Positions 21,936-22,073 of a DNA stretch of 22,073 bases are shown piece after piece. The notes under the pieces were generated by a model. It ran no database searches, had not been told where the DNA came from, and worked only from the letters and a program-made list of their open reading frames with translations. Positions within the stretch are counted from its first letter, which is position 1. Every line of letters begins with the position of its first letter. The position numbers and the translations under genes are program-made. Origin of the DNA: an uncultured Collinsella sp. (GTDB lineage: Bacteria; Actinomycetota; Coriobacteriia; Coriobacteriales; Coriobacteriaceae); NCBI GenBank assembly GCA_902470095.1, contig CABRFG010000038.1, positions 1 to 22,073 of the forward strand, read 5' to 3'.

Positions 21936-22067
21936 ATGCAAGTTAAAAATCTATGTGGTCAATATAATACCGTTGAACCAGCGTATCGATACCGCTCAGC
22001 CATTCGCCTCGCCCCCGTCGCACGCATCTTCATTCGGGCTGTCATTATTAATCTAACGATGCTTTGA
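21936..22067 (+). CDS. Possible 43-residue ORF after the ATPase gene
   Basis: It starts two nt after the ATPase stop, with GGGCGGG five nt upstream of the ATG. The product opens MQVKNLCGQYNTVEPAYRYR and ends in a hydrophobic, basic stretch LAPVARIFIRAVIINLTML that could be a short membrane segment. I recognise no family. A perfect TATAAT (21963-21968) lies inside it without a clear -35, which argues the other way: this may be a leader or promoter region for a gene beyond the window. The DNA is more AT-rich than the genes before it. Treat as tentative; it could also be a remnant of a truncated gene. Confidence 0.25.
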   Translation: MQVKNLCGQYNTVEPAYRYRSAIRLAPVARIFIRAVIINLTML

Positions 22068-22073
22068 GAAATG

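Overview
The window reads as a chromosomal segment of a high-GC actinobacterium of the class Coriobacteriia, most likely Collinsella or a close relative. This is inferred from the rpsD-rpoA-rplQ-truA order, codon use, the protein sequences, and purine-rich ribosome binding sites with frequent ATG starts; no database search was made.

Bases 1-16516 are ordinary core genome. In order: the tail of the ribosomal/RNA polymerase alpha operon (rpsD, cut by the window edge, then rpoA and rplQ, closed by a strong terminator); truA; a solitary GT2-like glycosyltransferase; argR; on the minus strand a class A penicillin-binding protein with a long low-complexity tail; a U32-family peptidase/hydroxylase-like protein; tyrS; adenine deaminase ade; two Cof-type HAD phosphatases facing each other; and, on the minus strand, citrate synthase preceded by a small ACT-domain protein. 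The spaces between these genes hold several hairpins: a nested 97-nt palindrome between tyrS and ade, a promoter-spanning palindrome and terminator-like hairpin ahead of ade, a hairpin that buries the ribosome binding site of the first HAD gene, and a 40-bp repeat in inverted copies at the stop codons of ade and of the second HAD gene.

Bases 16517-22073 look like an accessory island. It starts with a gene-free, hairpin-rich stretch, followed by a tyrosine recombinase that keeps its whole catalytic domain but has lost its N-terminal half. The break lies exactly where a small YozG-like XRE regulator ends, and the two are in the same frame with one TAG between them. The regulator is paired with a DUF2975-like membrane protein, a known partnership.

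Divergent from this pair is a four-part cluster: a Sec-exported small protein with four cysteines that faintly resembles lactococcin 972; a large permease made of two ABC-2-like halves fused in tandem; an ABC ATPase with Glu in place of the Q-loop Gln, as in lantibiotic self-immunity transporters; and a possible 43-residue ORF. The best reading is a bacteriocin-like secreted effector with its export or immunity transporter, possibly controlled by the divergent XRE/DUF2975 pair through a palindrome in the shared intergenic region. This island is the most interesting part of the window. No tRNA, rRNA, CRISPR array or complete insertion sequence was seen.
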